Shown: one piece after another, positions 44,815-53,642 of the stretch
Position numbering within the stretch: position 1 is the stretch's first letter
How the letters are laid out: the number at the start of each line of letters is the position of its first letter
Assembly: GCF_024498075.1 (NCBI RefSeq)
Contig: NZ_JANHOF010000001.1
Location: 1,302,001-1,366,000 of the forward strand
DNA: 64,000 nt
Reading direction: 5' to 3'
Source of the DNA: Paenibacillus mendelii
GTDB lineage: Bacteria; Bacillota; Bacilli; Paenibacillales; Paenibacillaceae
Notes under the pieces: model-generated
Seen by the model: only the letters and a program-made list of their open reading frames with translations
Databases searched by the model: none
Told to the model about the DNA's origin: nothing
Made by a program: the position numbers and the translations under genes

Positions 44815-46656
44815 TTAAACGCCTAATTGAGCCGTTTTGCGATGCTTCTCTGCCCGCTCGCGCTCGCTCTTATTCAAGATTTTCTTGCGAAGACGAATCG
44901 ATTTCGGTGTGATTTCGCAATATTCATCGTCGTTCAAATACTCAAGTGCTTGCTCAAGAGAGAAAAGCACCGGTGTTTTCAGACGTGTCGTATCATCCTT
45001 ACCCGCAGAGCGAATGTTCGTCAGCTGCTTCTCTTTACAGATGTTGACGATAATGTCCGTATCCCGGTTATGCTCGCCAACGATCATTCCCTCGTAGACT
45101 TCCGTACCCGGCTCCATGAATAGAAGACCTCGGTCTTCGACCGACATCATTCCGTAGAATGTGGAGGTACCGTTCTCACTAGAAACAAGAACGCCTTGAT
45201 GACGTCCGCCGACTGAGGAACCTACAAGCGGTCCATAGCTGTCAAACGCATGGTTCATGATGCCATAACCGCGTGTTAGCGTCAGAAATTGCGTCCGGTA
45301 TCCGATCAAGCCGCGAGCCGGGATAATGAACTCGAGACGGACTTGGCCATTCCCGTTGTTGATCATGTTGACCATCTCCGCTTTGCGCGTTCCGAGGCTT
45401 TCCATGACCGAACCCATGCTCTCTTCCGGCACATCGATGATCAGCCGCTCATAAGGCTCCTTCTTCGAGCCATCGACTTCCTTCACGATAACTTCCGGTT
45501 TCGAAACCTGCAGCTCAAAGCCTTCGCGGCGCATGTTCTCGATTAGAATACTAAGGTGAAGCTCTCCGCGTCCGGAAACGATGAAAGCATCCGGGCTGTC
45601 GGTTTCGTCTACGCGAAGGGCAACGTCAGTCTCCAATTCCTTGAATAGACGCTCACGCAGCTTGCGGGATGTCACCCACTTGCCTTCGCGGCCGGCGAAC
45701 GGGCTGTTGTTCACGAGGAACGTCATCTGCAAGGTCGGCTCGTCGATCTTCAGTACCGGCAAAGCTTCCGGATTCGCCGGATCAGCGATTGTTTCTCCGA
45801 TGTTAATCTCTCTAATGCCTGCGATTGCGACAATATCGCCTCCGCCCGCTTCTTCTACCTCAATCCGCTTAAGGCCCTGGAAGCCGAACAGCTTCTCGAT
45901 CCGCGCTTGCTTCGTTGCCCCTTCGCGTGTTATAACGGCAACGCTTTGCCCTTGACGAATCTTGCCGCGATTAACGCGACCGACTGCGATACGTCCGAGA
46001 TATTCGTTGTAGTCAAGCAGTGTCACAAGGAACTGCAGCGGCTCGTCAACGCTCTCTGTAGGCGATGGGATATGACTTACGATGGTTTCGTATAGGTCCT
46101 GCATATTGTCGGCTTGGACGTCTGGATCAAGGCTGGAGGTACCCATAAGGGCCGATGCGTATACAACTGGGAAGTCAAGCTGTTGATCGTTAGCGCCGAG
46201 TTCGATAAACAAATCGAGCACTTCGTCGATCACTTCGGAAGGGCGGGCATTCGGACGATCGATTTTGTTTACTACGACAATCGGGGTTAGCTGATGCTCA
46301 AGCGCTTTGCGAAGTACGAACTTTGTCTGAGGCATGCAGCCTTCGAATGCATCGACTACGAGGAGAACTCCGTCAACCATCTTCATAATCCGTTCTACTT
46401 CGCCGCCAAAGTCAGCATGGCCTGGCGTATCCACAATATTAATCAGGAAATCCTTGTACGTTATTGCGGTGTTCTTGGCCAAGATCGTAATACCGCGTTC
46501 GCGTTCCAGATCGTTTGAGTCCATCGCCCGCTCTTGAACGGCTTCGTGATCGCGATAGGTGCCTGATTGCTGCAGCAGCTTATCGACGAGCGTCGTTTTA
46601 CCGTGGTCAACGTGGGCAATGATTGCGATATTACGTATGTTTTCTCTTGCTTGCAT
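44815..46656 (-). CDS. typA: Ribosome-associated GTPase TypA/BipA
   Basis: A 613-residue translational GTPase. G motifs: [17 protein letters not shown] (G1), RERGITI (G2), [12 protein letters not shown] (G3) and NKIDRPNA (G4). Elongation-factor domains II, III and V follow, then the BipA-specific C-terminal domain with [24 protein letters not shown] sequence. It binds the ribosome under stress and cold and assists 50S assembly. ATG at 46656 ([12 protein letters not shown]) is preferred over the start six codons upstream. Confidence 0.97.
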   Translation of the reverse strand: MQARENIRNIAIIAHVDHGKTTLVDKLLQQSGTYRDHEAVQERAMDSNDLERERGITILAKNTAITYKDFLINIVDTPGHADFGGEVERIMKMVDGVLLVVDAFEGCMPQTKFVLRKALEHQLTPIVVVNKIDRPNARPSEVIDEVLDLFIELGANDQQLDFPVVYASALMGTSSLDPDVQADNMQDLYETIVSHIPSPTESVDEPLQFLVTLLDYNEYLGRIAVGRVNRGKIRQGQSVAVITREGATKQARIEKLFGFQGLKRIEVEEAGGGDIVAIAGIREINIGETIADPANPEALPVLKIDEPTLQMTFLVNNSPFAGREGKWVTSRKLRERLFKELETDVALRVDETDSPDAFIVSGRGELHLSILIENMRREGFELQVSKPEVIVKEVDGSKKEPYERLIIDVPEESMGSVMESLGTRKAEMVNMINNGNGQVRLEFIIPARGLIGYRTQFLTLTRGYGIMNHAFDSYGPLVGSSVGGRHQGVLVSSENGTSTFYGMMSVEDRGLLFMEPGTEVYEGMIVGEHNRDTDIIVNICKEKQLTNIRSAGKDDTTRLKTPVLFSLEQALEYLNDDEYCEITPKSIRLRKKILNKSERERAEKHRKTAQLGV

Positions 46657-46716
46657 GATTCTAATCCACTCCAACTTGTTTTATAGTCTGTTTCCGTTTA
46701 CCTAGGGTGCCTTGTC

Positions 46717-47199
46717 TTACCAACGTACCTTTCTGCCTGTAACCAGCCATGCCCCGATTGCGATTAATACCGCTGCAATCAGGTAAACTCCCCAACCCCA
46801 CAAAATCATAATGATAAAAAACGATACCGCGACCAGCGCCAATATGATCGCCGCCGTAAGAATCTGCTTCGGATGAGGAATTTCGAACAAATGATATTCA
46901 TACAGACCGACAGCGATCCCCAAAATAAAAAAGGGCCATAAGTACTGCAGTTTGTTCCATCCGAACGCGATACAGAAGAAAAAAATCAAGGCGTATATCG
47001 TCAAAATCGCTCCTGGAATCAAAACCGCCGCTGGCAGCAACCGGCCAAAAAACAGCACATGAAGCAAAATGCCCGGTATAAGGACGAAAAGCGGCCAGAA
47101 GTTTGTTCCAAGGAACGAAAACAATCCGAGCCTCCCCAGCATTATAACCACTCCGGCAAGCAAAAAAACGATTCCGATAGCGAATTGATTTTTCGACAT
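46717..47199 (-). CDS. Multi-pass membrane protein, LiaF/DUF5668-like
   Basis: A 160-residue protein with six closely spaced hydrophobic helices and little soluble mass. N-terminal AIGIVFLLAGVVIMLGRLG and FWPLFVLIPGILLH resemble the transmembrane module of LiaF/DUF5668 proteins, which often act as envelope-stress sensors. No soluble sensory domain is attached. The ribosome site is GAAGGGAA. It lies 60 bp upstream of typA and may share its transcript. Confidence 0.7.
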   Translation of the reverse strand: MSKNQFAIGIVFLLAGVVIMLGRLGLFSFLGTNFWPLFVLIPGILLHVLFFGRLLPAAVLIPGAILTIYALIFFFCIAFGWNKLQYLWPFFILGIAVGLYEYHLFEIPHPKQILTAAIILALVAVSFFIIMILWGWGVYLIAAVLIAIGAWLVTGRKVRW

Positions 47200-47309
47200 G
47201 CAAAATTCCCTTCTCTCGACACTTTTTTATCATTACTAGTGTAAAGGAACGAAAGACAAAAAACCAGCAAGTTTTATGTCCTCCACAAAAAAAAAATACC
47301 GCCGCACGC

Positions 47310-47969
47310 TCATCTTCGCAGACGGAGCAGGGCGATAGCGATTACAAATGGAACAGAAAGGATCGGAACCGCTTCTTTAAATGTAGCGTAATGGTTCATC
47401 AGCAGCTTGATTATTCCCGGGTCGTGCACCAGCATTTCACCAGCTGCGTAGCCCAGAAGACCGCCTCCGATATATACAAGCGGAGGGAATTTCTGAAGCA
47501 GCCTGCTGAGCAGCTGGCTCCCCCAAATAATCATCGGTATGCTGATCGCAATGCCGAGCAGAATAAGAACTGGTTCACCTTCAGCAACCGCGGCGATGGC
47601 CAGCACGTTATCCAGACTCATGACGAAATCCGCCGCTATGATCGTTCGCACAGCTTGACCGAGCGTCCTTGCCTTGCGGACATGATGCGACTGCTGACCG
47701 CCTCCAGCCGCATCGGCTATAAGCTTGATGGCAATTATAAAGAGAAGCAGCGCTCCTGCTGCCTGAAGGTAGGGCACCTGCAGCAGCGTCAGGGCGATAA
47801 GCGTCAGCAAGCACCGGAGTCCAACCGCCAACGCCGCGCCCCACCAAATGGCTTTGCGCCGCTGCTCCTCCGGCAGTTGTTGGCTGGCTAATGCGATAAC
47901 GACCGCATTATCGCCGCTGAGCAGCACATTGATAAACACAATTTCAAGAAAGGTAACCAAGCTATCCAA
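47310..47969 (-). CDS. TerC-family integral membrane protein (putative metal exporter)
   Basis: A 219-residue protein with seven predicted helices. Family Asp motifs: NVLLSGDNAVVIALA in helix 1 and MSLDNVLAIAAVAEG in helix 4. TerC-family members such as YkoY/MeeF export manganese that loads secreted enzymes; that role here is inference. The start is TTG with TTAGGAGGCGGG. It is divergent from a second TerC gene. I found no yybP-ykoY manganese riboswitch in the 153-bp gap between them. Confidence 0.88.
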   Translation of the reverse strand: MDSLVTFLEIVFINVLLSGDNAVVIALASQQLPEEQRRKAIWWGAALAVGLRCLLTLIALTLLQVPYLQAAGALLLFIIAIKLIADAAGGGQQSHHVRKARTLGQAVRTIIAADFVMSLDNVLAIAAVAEGEPVLILLGIAISIPMIIWGSQLLSRLLQKFPPLVYIGGGLLGYAAGEMLVHDPGIIKLLMNHYATFKEAVPILSVPFVIAIALLRLRR

Positions 47970-48122
47970 ACTATCCCGCCTCCTAACCAAACAACCGCTT
48001 AAGAAACGGTATGATGGCGCGGGACGAGTTATGTGTCTAAAAAAAAATATGAATCCTTCTTCCGTTATCCGCGTAATTATTGTAGACTTTGTTGTGTTGT
48101 TTATAGAAAGGAGAGGACAAGC

Positions 48123-48824
48123 ATGGATTTCTTTTCACTTGAATTTTTGTCCGCTCTTCTTACGATTGTTTTTATCGACTTAATTCTTGCAGGTGATAAT
48201 GCGATTGTTATCGGCATGGCCTCGCGGAATTTGCCGAAGCATCTGCAGAAGAAAGCGGTCATACTGGGGACAGTTGGTGCGGTTGCGATTCGGGCTGTAG
48301 CCACCATCCTCGTCGTATATTTACTCGATATCCCTTGGCTGCTTCTTGCCGGCGGTATTCTGCTGCTGTGGATCGCATACAACCTGCTGACATCCAATGA
48401 CGATCATGGGGACATTAGAGCAGGCAGTACACTGGGAGCAGCCGTCCGGACGATTATTATCGCAGATGCCGCGATGGGACTGGATAACGTCATTGCAGTG
48501 GCCGGTGCGGCACATGGGAATTACGTGCTGGTCATCCTGGGTCTAATCATTAGTATCCCGATCGTCGTATGGGGCAGCACCTTATTCATCAAGCTGATCG
48601 GCCGCTTTCCATGGATTGTCTACCTGGGTTCGGGCGTTCTGGCCTATACAGCAGCGAAAATGATCACCCATGAACAGAAAATTGCCAGTTTCTTCGACCA
48701 AAGCGAATTGGTCCGTTGGTCCTTCATGATGCTGGTCGTCATTTTGATTATTGCAGCAGGCCTGTGGACGAACATGATGAGAGCAAGAAGAACTGCAGCT
48801 GGAAAAAGCAGGGAAACCCACTAA
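48123..48824 (+). CDS. TerC-family integral membrane protein, second paralogue
   Basis: A 233-residue protein with seven predicted helices. The Asp motifs are DLILAGDNAIVIGMA and MGLDNVIAVAGAAHG, with an acidic loop SNDDHGD between helices 3 and 4. Identity to its divergent neighbour is modest, so this is not a recent duplication. The ATG at 48123 has AAAGGAGAGG. Its stop codon lies in the loop of its own terminator. Confidence 0.9.
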   Translation: MDFFSLEFLSALLTIVFIDLILAGDNAIVIGMASRNLPKHLQKKAVILGTVGAVAIRAVATILVVYLLDIPWLLLAGGILLLWIAYNLLTSNDDHGDIRAGSTLGAAVRTIIIADAAMGLDNVIAVAGAAHGNYVLVILGLIISIPIVVWGSTLFIKLIGRFPWIVYLGSGVLAYTAAKMITHEQKIASFFDQSELVRWSFMMLVVILIIAAGLWTNMMRARRTAAGKSRETH

Positions 48825-48844
48825 GGGCCCCTGCTTTTTATTTT
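48805..48844 (+). terminator. Terminator of the plus-strand terC gene
   Basis: AAAGCAGGG and CCCTGCTTT (48805-48813 and 48828-48836) form the stem, followed by TTATTTT. The upstream arm is coding sequence. Confidence 0.8.
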
Positions 48845-48876
48845 GTATGAGATCATCCGACCAGTCGGTCGCTGCT

Positions 48877-50097
48877 TCAGAACCAATCGTCCTTGCCGGC
48901 CTTTGCGGTTTCTGGAGACTCGCCAGGCGTAATGACGAGGGTTTCCGTCTGCGCGATCGCTTCCTCGATCATTTCATCCAGTCTTGGAACGAAGGATTCG
49001 ACCTTCCGCACCACATTCAAATTTGGATTCGTGCTAGGCGATTTCGGAATGAACAAGGTGCAGCAATCCTCGAATGGCAGAATGGAGGTCTCATAGGTCC
49101 CGATCTGCTCTGCCATTCGTATGATGTCATTCTTGTCCGTCGTAATGAGCGGCCTCAGCAGCGGCAGCTCCACCGTTCTTCCGATGACGTTCATGCTCGG
49201 AAGCGTCTGGCTCGCCACTTGACCCAGGCTGTCGCCGGTAACGATGCCTATCGCTCCCGATCGCTCTGCCAGCCGCTCTGCGATTCGCAGCATCGCCCTT
49301 CTCATAAGCGTAATGATCAAATGATCCTGATTGCATTGCGTAAACGAGGTCTGGATCTCGGTGAAGGAAACCATATGCAGCTTGAACGGCACTCCATTCA
49401 TCTCCGCCAGCATTTGCGCTAGCGTAATAACCTTCTGTTTGGCCTGTTCACTCGTAAACGGGAAGCTGTGAAAATGGATGGCTTCCAGCTCCAAGCCCTT
49501 GCGCATCGCTAAGTATCCGGCAACGGGGCTGTCGATTCCGCCCGACAGCAGCAGAACGGCTTTTCCGTTCGTACCGTAAGGAAATCCGCCGGCTGCAGGC
49601 ACCACTTCACTGAATACGTACGTCCCTTCCGGCTGAATCTCAATTCGCAGCTCCACCTCCGGCTGCTTCACATTCACCTTCAAGTCCGGCATTGCGCGCA
49701 GCACATGACCGCCTACCAGATGATTCATTTCCTGTGAATCATGCGGAAACGATTTATCGACGCGCCGCATCGTAACCTTGAATGTGGACGGCTTTCTCGG
49801 CAGCGCGGCCATCACTTCAAGTGCCGTCTCGCGGATCGTCTCAAGCTCAGATGCGCATTTGCGGACCGGACTGAACGACATAATGCCGAATATATGCTTC
49901 AGCTTGGCGGAGATGAGCTCGTAAGACTCTCCGTTGAGCGTAATATAAATACGTCCAAACGCACGCGTAATTTGCAAGGCAACGAAGGGACGCAGCATTC
50001 TTCGCACCTGCTCCACGATCCGCTTCTCAAAGTGGCCGCGATTACGGCCCTTTATGGTGTATTCCCCGAACCGTACCATGATCATATCAACTTTCAT
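48877..50097 (-). CDS. thiI: tRNA 4-thiouridine sulfurtransferase ThiI
   Basis: A 406-residue protein with an N-terminal ferredoxin-like/THUMP region (about 1-165) and a PP-loop ATP pyrophosphatase domain with LLLSGGIDSPVAGYLAMRKG (about residue 186). The rhodanese domain of the longer enterobacterial enzyme is absent, as is usual in Bacilli. It makes s4U8 in tRNA. It starts 4 bp after the cysteine desulfurase stop, with the ribosome site AGGAAGGAA, so the sulfur donor is co-produced. Confidence 0.95.
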   Translation of the reverse strand: MKVDMIMVRFGEYTIKGRNRGHFEKRIVEQVRRMLRPFVALQITRAFGRIYITLNGESYELISAKLKHIFGIMSFSPVRKCASELETIRETALEVMAALPRKPSTFKVTMRRVDKSFPHDSQEMNHLVGGHVLRAMPDLKVNVKQPEVELRIEIQPEGTYVFSEVVPAAGGFPYGTNGKAVLLLSGGIDSPVAGYLAMRKGLELEAIHFHSFPFTSEQAKQKVITLAQMLAEMNGVPFKLHMVSFTEIQTSFTQCNQDHLIITLMRRAMLRIAERLAERSGAIGIVTGDSLGQVASQTLPSMNVIGRTVELPLLRPLITTDKNDIIRMAEQIGTYETSILPFEDCCTLFIPKSPSTNPNLNVVRKVESFVPRLDEMIEEAIAQTETLVITPGESPETAKAGKDDWF

Positions 50098-50101
50098 TAC
50101 T

Positions 50102-51277
50102 TTATTCCTTCCTCTCGAACGGCTTTAGCCTCGCAACGACCTCATTGAGCTTGCCGCATAAATAGTCTACATCCGCTTCCCCGTGCTCATCGCCAAAGCT
50201 GATCCGGATCCCGCTCGAAGCACGTTCTTTACCAAGCCCCATTGCGAGCAGTACTTGACTTGGTTTATCTTCCTTGGAAGAGCATGCCGATTTCGTCGAA
50301 GCAAGAATCCCGTTCTCTTCCAGCGTATGGATAAGCACTTCGGGTTTCATACCCGGGTAGGAGAAATTGACAATATGCGGAGCCATCACCGCCGTCATAG
50401 AGAGCTCTTCATCCGATACAGCCGCTCCATTCAGAACAAGCTCCGGAATTTCACCGATACAACGGACTAAACGGCGGCGCAAGCCAAACATCCTCGCGCT
50501 GCGAGCTTCTCTAGTCTCGAGCGCAAGCCGAAATGCTTTGGCGGATGCGACGATAGCGGCTACGTTCTCCGTTCCCGGCCGCAAGCCTTGCTCCTGTCCG
50601 CCTCCGGCAAGCAAGGGCTCCAACTGCACGCCATGGCGTGTGTACAGCAAGCCAACGCCGCGGGGCCCCCCTACTTTATGTGCAGATGCGCTAAATAAAT
50701 CGATGCCCCATTCACGAAGAGCAATCGGCAGTTTGCCTACGCTTTGAATGCCGTCTACATGAAACAATACTTTTCTGTGTTTGTTTAGCATCGCACCAAT
50801 TTCTGCAATCGGCTGTATGGACCCGACTTCATTATTGACATGCATCACGCTAACCATAACCGTATCTTCGGTAAGCGCGGCTGCAACATCTTGAGCTGCT
50901 ACCGTCCCCTGTTCATTAACGGGTAAATAAGTAACCCGAAACCCTTCGTTGCTCAATCTTCGAAACGTATCGTAGACGGAAGGATGTTCGATTTGCGTCG
51001 TTATGAGGTGTTTTCCCTTATTGCGGTAACGTGCTGTTGCGCCAATGATCGCGGCATTATTACTCTCCGTCCCGCCGGAGGTAAAGGTCCACTCCGCTTG
51101 TGAGGTTCCGAATGCCGCTGCGACGACAGCACGGGATCGTTCCAGCAGCTTACCCGCTTCCACACCGCCCTGATGCAGCGATGACGGGTTAGCATAATGC
51201 TTAGCCATCACTTCCATCATGGTACGAATCACGTCTTCACGGGGCGGCGTGGAAGCGCAATGGTCAAAATATAACAA
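50102..51277 (-). CDS. Cysteine desulfurase (NifZ-like partner of ThiI)
   Basis: A 391-residue class V PLP enzyme. FDHCASTPPREDVI opens the protein; TSGGTESNNAAIIG and HVNNEVGSIQPI lie in the PLP pocket. The PLP lysine is in SASAHKVGGPRGVG (about residue 204). The catalytic-Cys loop is TKSACSSKEDKPS (about residue 330), compact as in class II/IscS-like thiolation enzymes of Bacillus. It supplies persulfide sulfur to ThiI. Start TTG with AAGGGGAGTGG. Confidence 0.93.
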   Translation of the reverse strand: MLYFDHCASTPPREDVIRTMMEVMAKHYANPSSLHQGGVEAGKLLERSRAVVAAAFGTSQAEWTFTSGGTESNNAAIIGATARYRNKGKHLITTQIEHPSVYDTFRRLSNEGFRVTYLPVNEQGTVAAQDVAAALTEDTVMVSVMHVNNEVGSIQPIAEIGAMLNKHRKVLFHVDGIQSVGKLPIALREWGIDLFSASAHKVGGPRGVGLLYTRHGVQLEPLLAGGGQEQGLRPGTENVAAIVASAKAFRLALETREARSARMFGLRRRLVRCIGEIPELVLNGAAVSDEELSMTAVMAPHIVNFSYPGMKPEVLIHTLEENGILASTKSACSSKEDKPSQVLLAMGLGKERASSGIRISFGDEHGEADVDYLCGKLNEVVARLKPFERKE

Positions 51278-51407
51278 CCTGATCCACTCCCCTTATAAAT
51301 CAAATTATGAACAACAGAAAAAGATCATCGGATACAGCCCGTCCGCATACGGTGCAGAGCGTCCCCGTGATCTATTCGTTTAGTTGTTATTATCGGCCCA
51401 ATCTTGA

Positions 51408-52115
51408 TTATACAGACATGCTGTAGCTGCCGAGAGTGCCCAATACTTTGCCCACATAACGCTGTGTTTCCTTCGGAAGCTGCCCCATCAGTTCGTTGAA
51501 ATCTGCATCCGTACGGATACCGGTACGATCCACACGCCCTGGTCCTGCATTATAGGCTGCAAGAGCGGCTTGTATGTTCCCGTCGTACTTCTCCAGCAGA
51601 TGGGAGAGATATCGGGTGCCTCCCTCAATATTCTGCTGCGGGTCGAAGGAATTGCTGACTCCCAGCCCACGAGCCGTGCCATCCATCAGCTGCATAAGTC
51701 CCTTAGCCCCGGCTGAGGAAACCGCATTCGGATTAAACGAAGATTCCGTATCGATAACGGCTTTAATAAGTGCAGGCTCTACGCCATATCGGGCTGCAGC
51801 TTCGTTTATGTAGGCATCATAGTCTGTAGAGCTTCCATAGGAAAAATCCGTCTCGCTCATTAAGACTGGCCATGCCGTTTGCTGGCGGAACATTGAACTC
51901 GCCCCGGTTGTACCGGTTAACGGCATGATATCTGCCGCAGGAATAAGAGTCCCGTCACCCCCTGCAAGCAGCTGCTGCAGAAGTGAACCAAACATGGATG
52001 AGCCATCCTGATTGTCGGGTGAAAGAATATTAGAACCACTTCCGCTGCCTTCTAAACTAGGCATGAACTGTAATTGCAGCAATGTACTCATAATACGCGG
52101 ATCGATGCTCATCAT
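51408..52115 (-). CDS. Lytic transglycosylase (SLT domain)
   Basis: A 235-residue protein. The C-terminal ~120 residues are an SLT goose-lysozyme-like domain: LIKAVIDTESSFNPNAVSSA with the catalytic Glu, GAKGLMQLMDGTARGLGV, and ALAAYNAGPGRVDR. The N-terminal ~100 residues are low complexity and carry no recognisable signal peptide, so the route of export is unclear. It cleaves peptidoglycan between MurNAc and GlcNAc. Upstream TGGGGGC is a modest ribosome site. Confidence 0.88.
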   Translation of the reverse strand: MMSIDPRIMSTLLQLQFMPSLEGSGSGSNILSPDNQDGSSMFGSLLQQLLAGGDGTLIPAADIMPLTGTTGASSMFRQQTAWPVLMSETDFSYGSSTDYDAYINEAAARYGVEPALIKAVIDTESSFNPNAVSSAGAKGLMQLMDGTARGLGVSNSFDPQQNIEGGTRYLSHLLEKYDGNIQAALAAYNAGPGRVDRTGIRTDADFNELMGQLPKETQRYVGKVLGTLGSYSMSV

Positions 52116-52234
52116 TTGCCCCCATACGTGTTAGAAATCCGTTCTTAATCGACATACTTTGCTTTTATTCTACATGGTTTAGGAAAGAATCGCCAGTGGG
52201 CCAATGGTCCTAATCATTGTTTGCTGCACGAACA

Positions 52235-52263
52235 TAAGAGAAACCGGCGAACAATTCGCCGGT
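52235..52263 (-). terminator. Weak terminator after the DUF4190 gene
   Basis: Perfect stem ACCGGCGAA/TTCGCCGGT (52243-52251 and 52255-52263) with a 3-base loop; on the minus strand TTCTCTT follows, a poor U tract. Confidence 0.5.
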
Positions 52264-52281
52264 CTCCTCAATTGACTTGCT

Positions 52282-52659
52282 TCAGGTCACTGCGTAATAA
52301 AGTGGAATAAGCACCAAGTATGCTGCTGCGGCAATCAGCCCCAGCGTGATCGACCAGACGCCTAATCCGCGGCTTCCTTGACGGTAGGCCATAAAGCCAA
52401 TTACAGCACCCGTTATCCCTAACAGAACGGGCCAGACAAACCATGACATAATTGAAATAATTAGAGCTGCCCATCCTGTCGCACGGCTGGCTGAGCGTAT
52501 TTCCTGATCCGCATCATTGCGAACGTCTGAACGGCTGTTCACCGGATGTACCGGTACGGCTAACTCAGCTGCCGCTTCTTCCTTATAACGTTCCCGGTCC
52601 AGATCAGACGGCCTGGTTTCTGCCTCATCATGCAATTCGGAATCATGTTTCTTGCTCAT
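52282..52659 (-). CDS. DUF4190-like small membrane protein
   Basis: A 125-residue protein. The N-terminal half is charged and likely cytoplasmic. The C-terminal half has two or three helices with the family pattern ATGWAALIISIMSW, GITGAVIGFMAYRQGSRGLG and LIAAAAYLVLIPLYY. Unknown function. ATG at 52659 is preferred because AAAGGAG then lies 8 nt upstream. It starts 6 bp after the DUF1540 gene stop. Confidence 0.78.
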   Translation of the reverse strand: MSKKHDSELHDEAETRPSDLDRERYKEEAAAELAVPVHPVNSRSDVRNDADQEIRSASRATGWAALIISIMSWFVWPVLLGITGAVIGFMAYRQGSRGLGVWSITLGLIAAAAYLVLIPLYYAVT

Positions 52660-52664
52660 CCTCA

Positions 52665-52877
52665 TTACTCCTTTGGTTTAAAGGTATGGCAGCATGTGAA
52701 GGCAGAATCAGCAGCGGTATCCTTGTGCGAGTCCCCCAAGCTTTCCGAAGCGAACTCGTTATCGAGATTCTTGCTGGCATGACTGTCGATATCGATGTGA
52801 ATCGCATTGGCATGGCATTCATTACCTTGTCCCCAGAAGGAACAGTTGGCTACACTGCAGCTTACGCCCTTTGGCAT
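52665..52877 (-). CDS. DUF1540 cysteine-rich small protein
   Basis: A 70-residue protein with the DUF1540 pattern: MPKGVSCSVANCSFWGQGNE, then C, and a C-terminal TCCHTF. The spaced cysteines suggest metal binding. Family members are common in spore formers and of unknown function. Its ribosome site GGGGGTGA lies in the 3' arm of a perfect hairpin, followed by ATTTTTATG that includes the start codon. It precedes the DUF4190 gene by 6 bp. Confidence 0.85.
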   Translation of the reverse strand: MPKGVSCSVANCSFWGQGNECHANAIHIDIDSHASKNLDNEFASESLGDSHKDTAADSAFTCCHTFKPKE

Positions 52878-52883
52878 AAAAAT

Positions 52884-52917
52884 CACCCCCGGTATCAAGT
52901 TGCCCGACCCGGGGGTG
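52884..52917 (-). promoter_or_regulatory. Hairpin overlapping the DUF1540 ribosome-binding site
   Basis: Perfect 9-bp arms CACCCCCGG and CCGGGGGTG (52909-52917 and 52884-52892) with a 16-nt loop. The 3' arm contains the ribosome site, and ATTTTTATG follows. The same element could end the upstream ypuI transcript or mask translation of the DUF1540 gene. Confidence 0.6.
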
Positions 52918-52930
52918 TGCTATGCCTGCC

Positions 52931-53431
52931 TTATTTTTGTCCTTGCATGCGGCGCTGTGTCATGTAGTCATTCTCGTAATAAGCGAGGTCATCGCGCAGC
53001 TCCTCGTACACTTTGGAGACGGTTAGCACGATATCGCGAGCCGAATTGATCGGCTTTCTGCGGAAACGGATAGCATCCTGACCTGTATATGCATAGCGGC
53101 CATCTTCCGAATAGCATTCATTTTTGGGGTAGAAAAATGCGTTCACACATTGATGATACACTTCGTACAAGATCCGTTCAGCAAATTCATTGTCGAAATT
53201 AGGTCGTCTAATCGCCACGCCCAGCTTCTCGTACGCCACTTCCGAGAACGCCAGCAAATGACGAAGATCGGACAGCAACCCTTTATAGAAAAGCTCCGTT
53301 TCTTGGCTTTGATCATCAACAGCAAGCATCGGGAGCGTATGCTGATTCAGAAAGGCTTCCAAGTGGCCAATTCCCTGTTTTAGTTTGTCCTTGGTCGATT
53401 CACTGAGCGCTTTCACGTTGGTCGATGGCAT
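52931..53431 (-). CDS. YpuI-family (DUF3907) protein
   Basis: A 166-residue soluble, helical protein. Family landmarks are LKQGIGHLEAFLNQHTLPML, LLSDLRHLLAFSEVAYEKLG, VYHQCVNAFFYPKNECYSEDGRYAYTGQDA and VLTVSKVYEELRDDLAYYE. YpuI is a Bacillales protein with no known function. Start ATG with AAAGGGG. It is divergent from the S8 protease and upstream of the DUF1540 gene. Confidence 0.82.
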   Translation of the reverse strand: MPSTNVKALSESTKDKLKQGIGHLEAFLNQHTLPMLAVDDQSQETELFYKGLLSDLRHLLAFSEVAYEKLGVAIRRPNFDNEFAERILYEVYHQCVNAFFYPKNECYSEDGRYAYTGQDAIRFRRKPINSARDIVLTVSKVYEELRDDLAYYENDYMTQRRMQGQK

Positions 53432-53642
53432 ATAAATCCCCTTTCATCGTTACAAAACAAAAAAATTTCAAACCATGAACATCGTACCACAAAATGCTTG
53501 TCAGTGATACTCCAGATTGGGTCGAACAGGTGTATATTTTCACGGCGACGGCCTAATTCTAAGCGTGAGACAACCCGGCGTTATTTTTCAGAAAAAACGA
53601 AGACAAATCGTATACACACTCTTAAAGGAGGGGCTCTTCACG

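Noticed and set aside
47970-48122. yybP-ykoY manganese riboswitch before terC
   Set aside because: The gap lacks the conserved junction sequences; only ordinary ribosome sites are visible.
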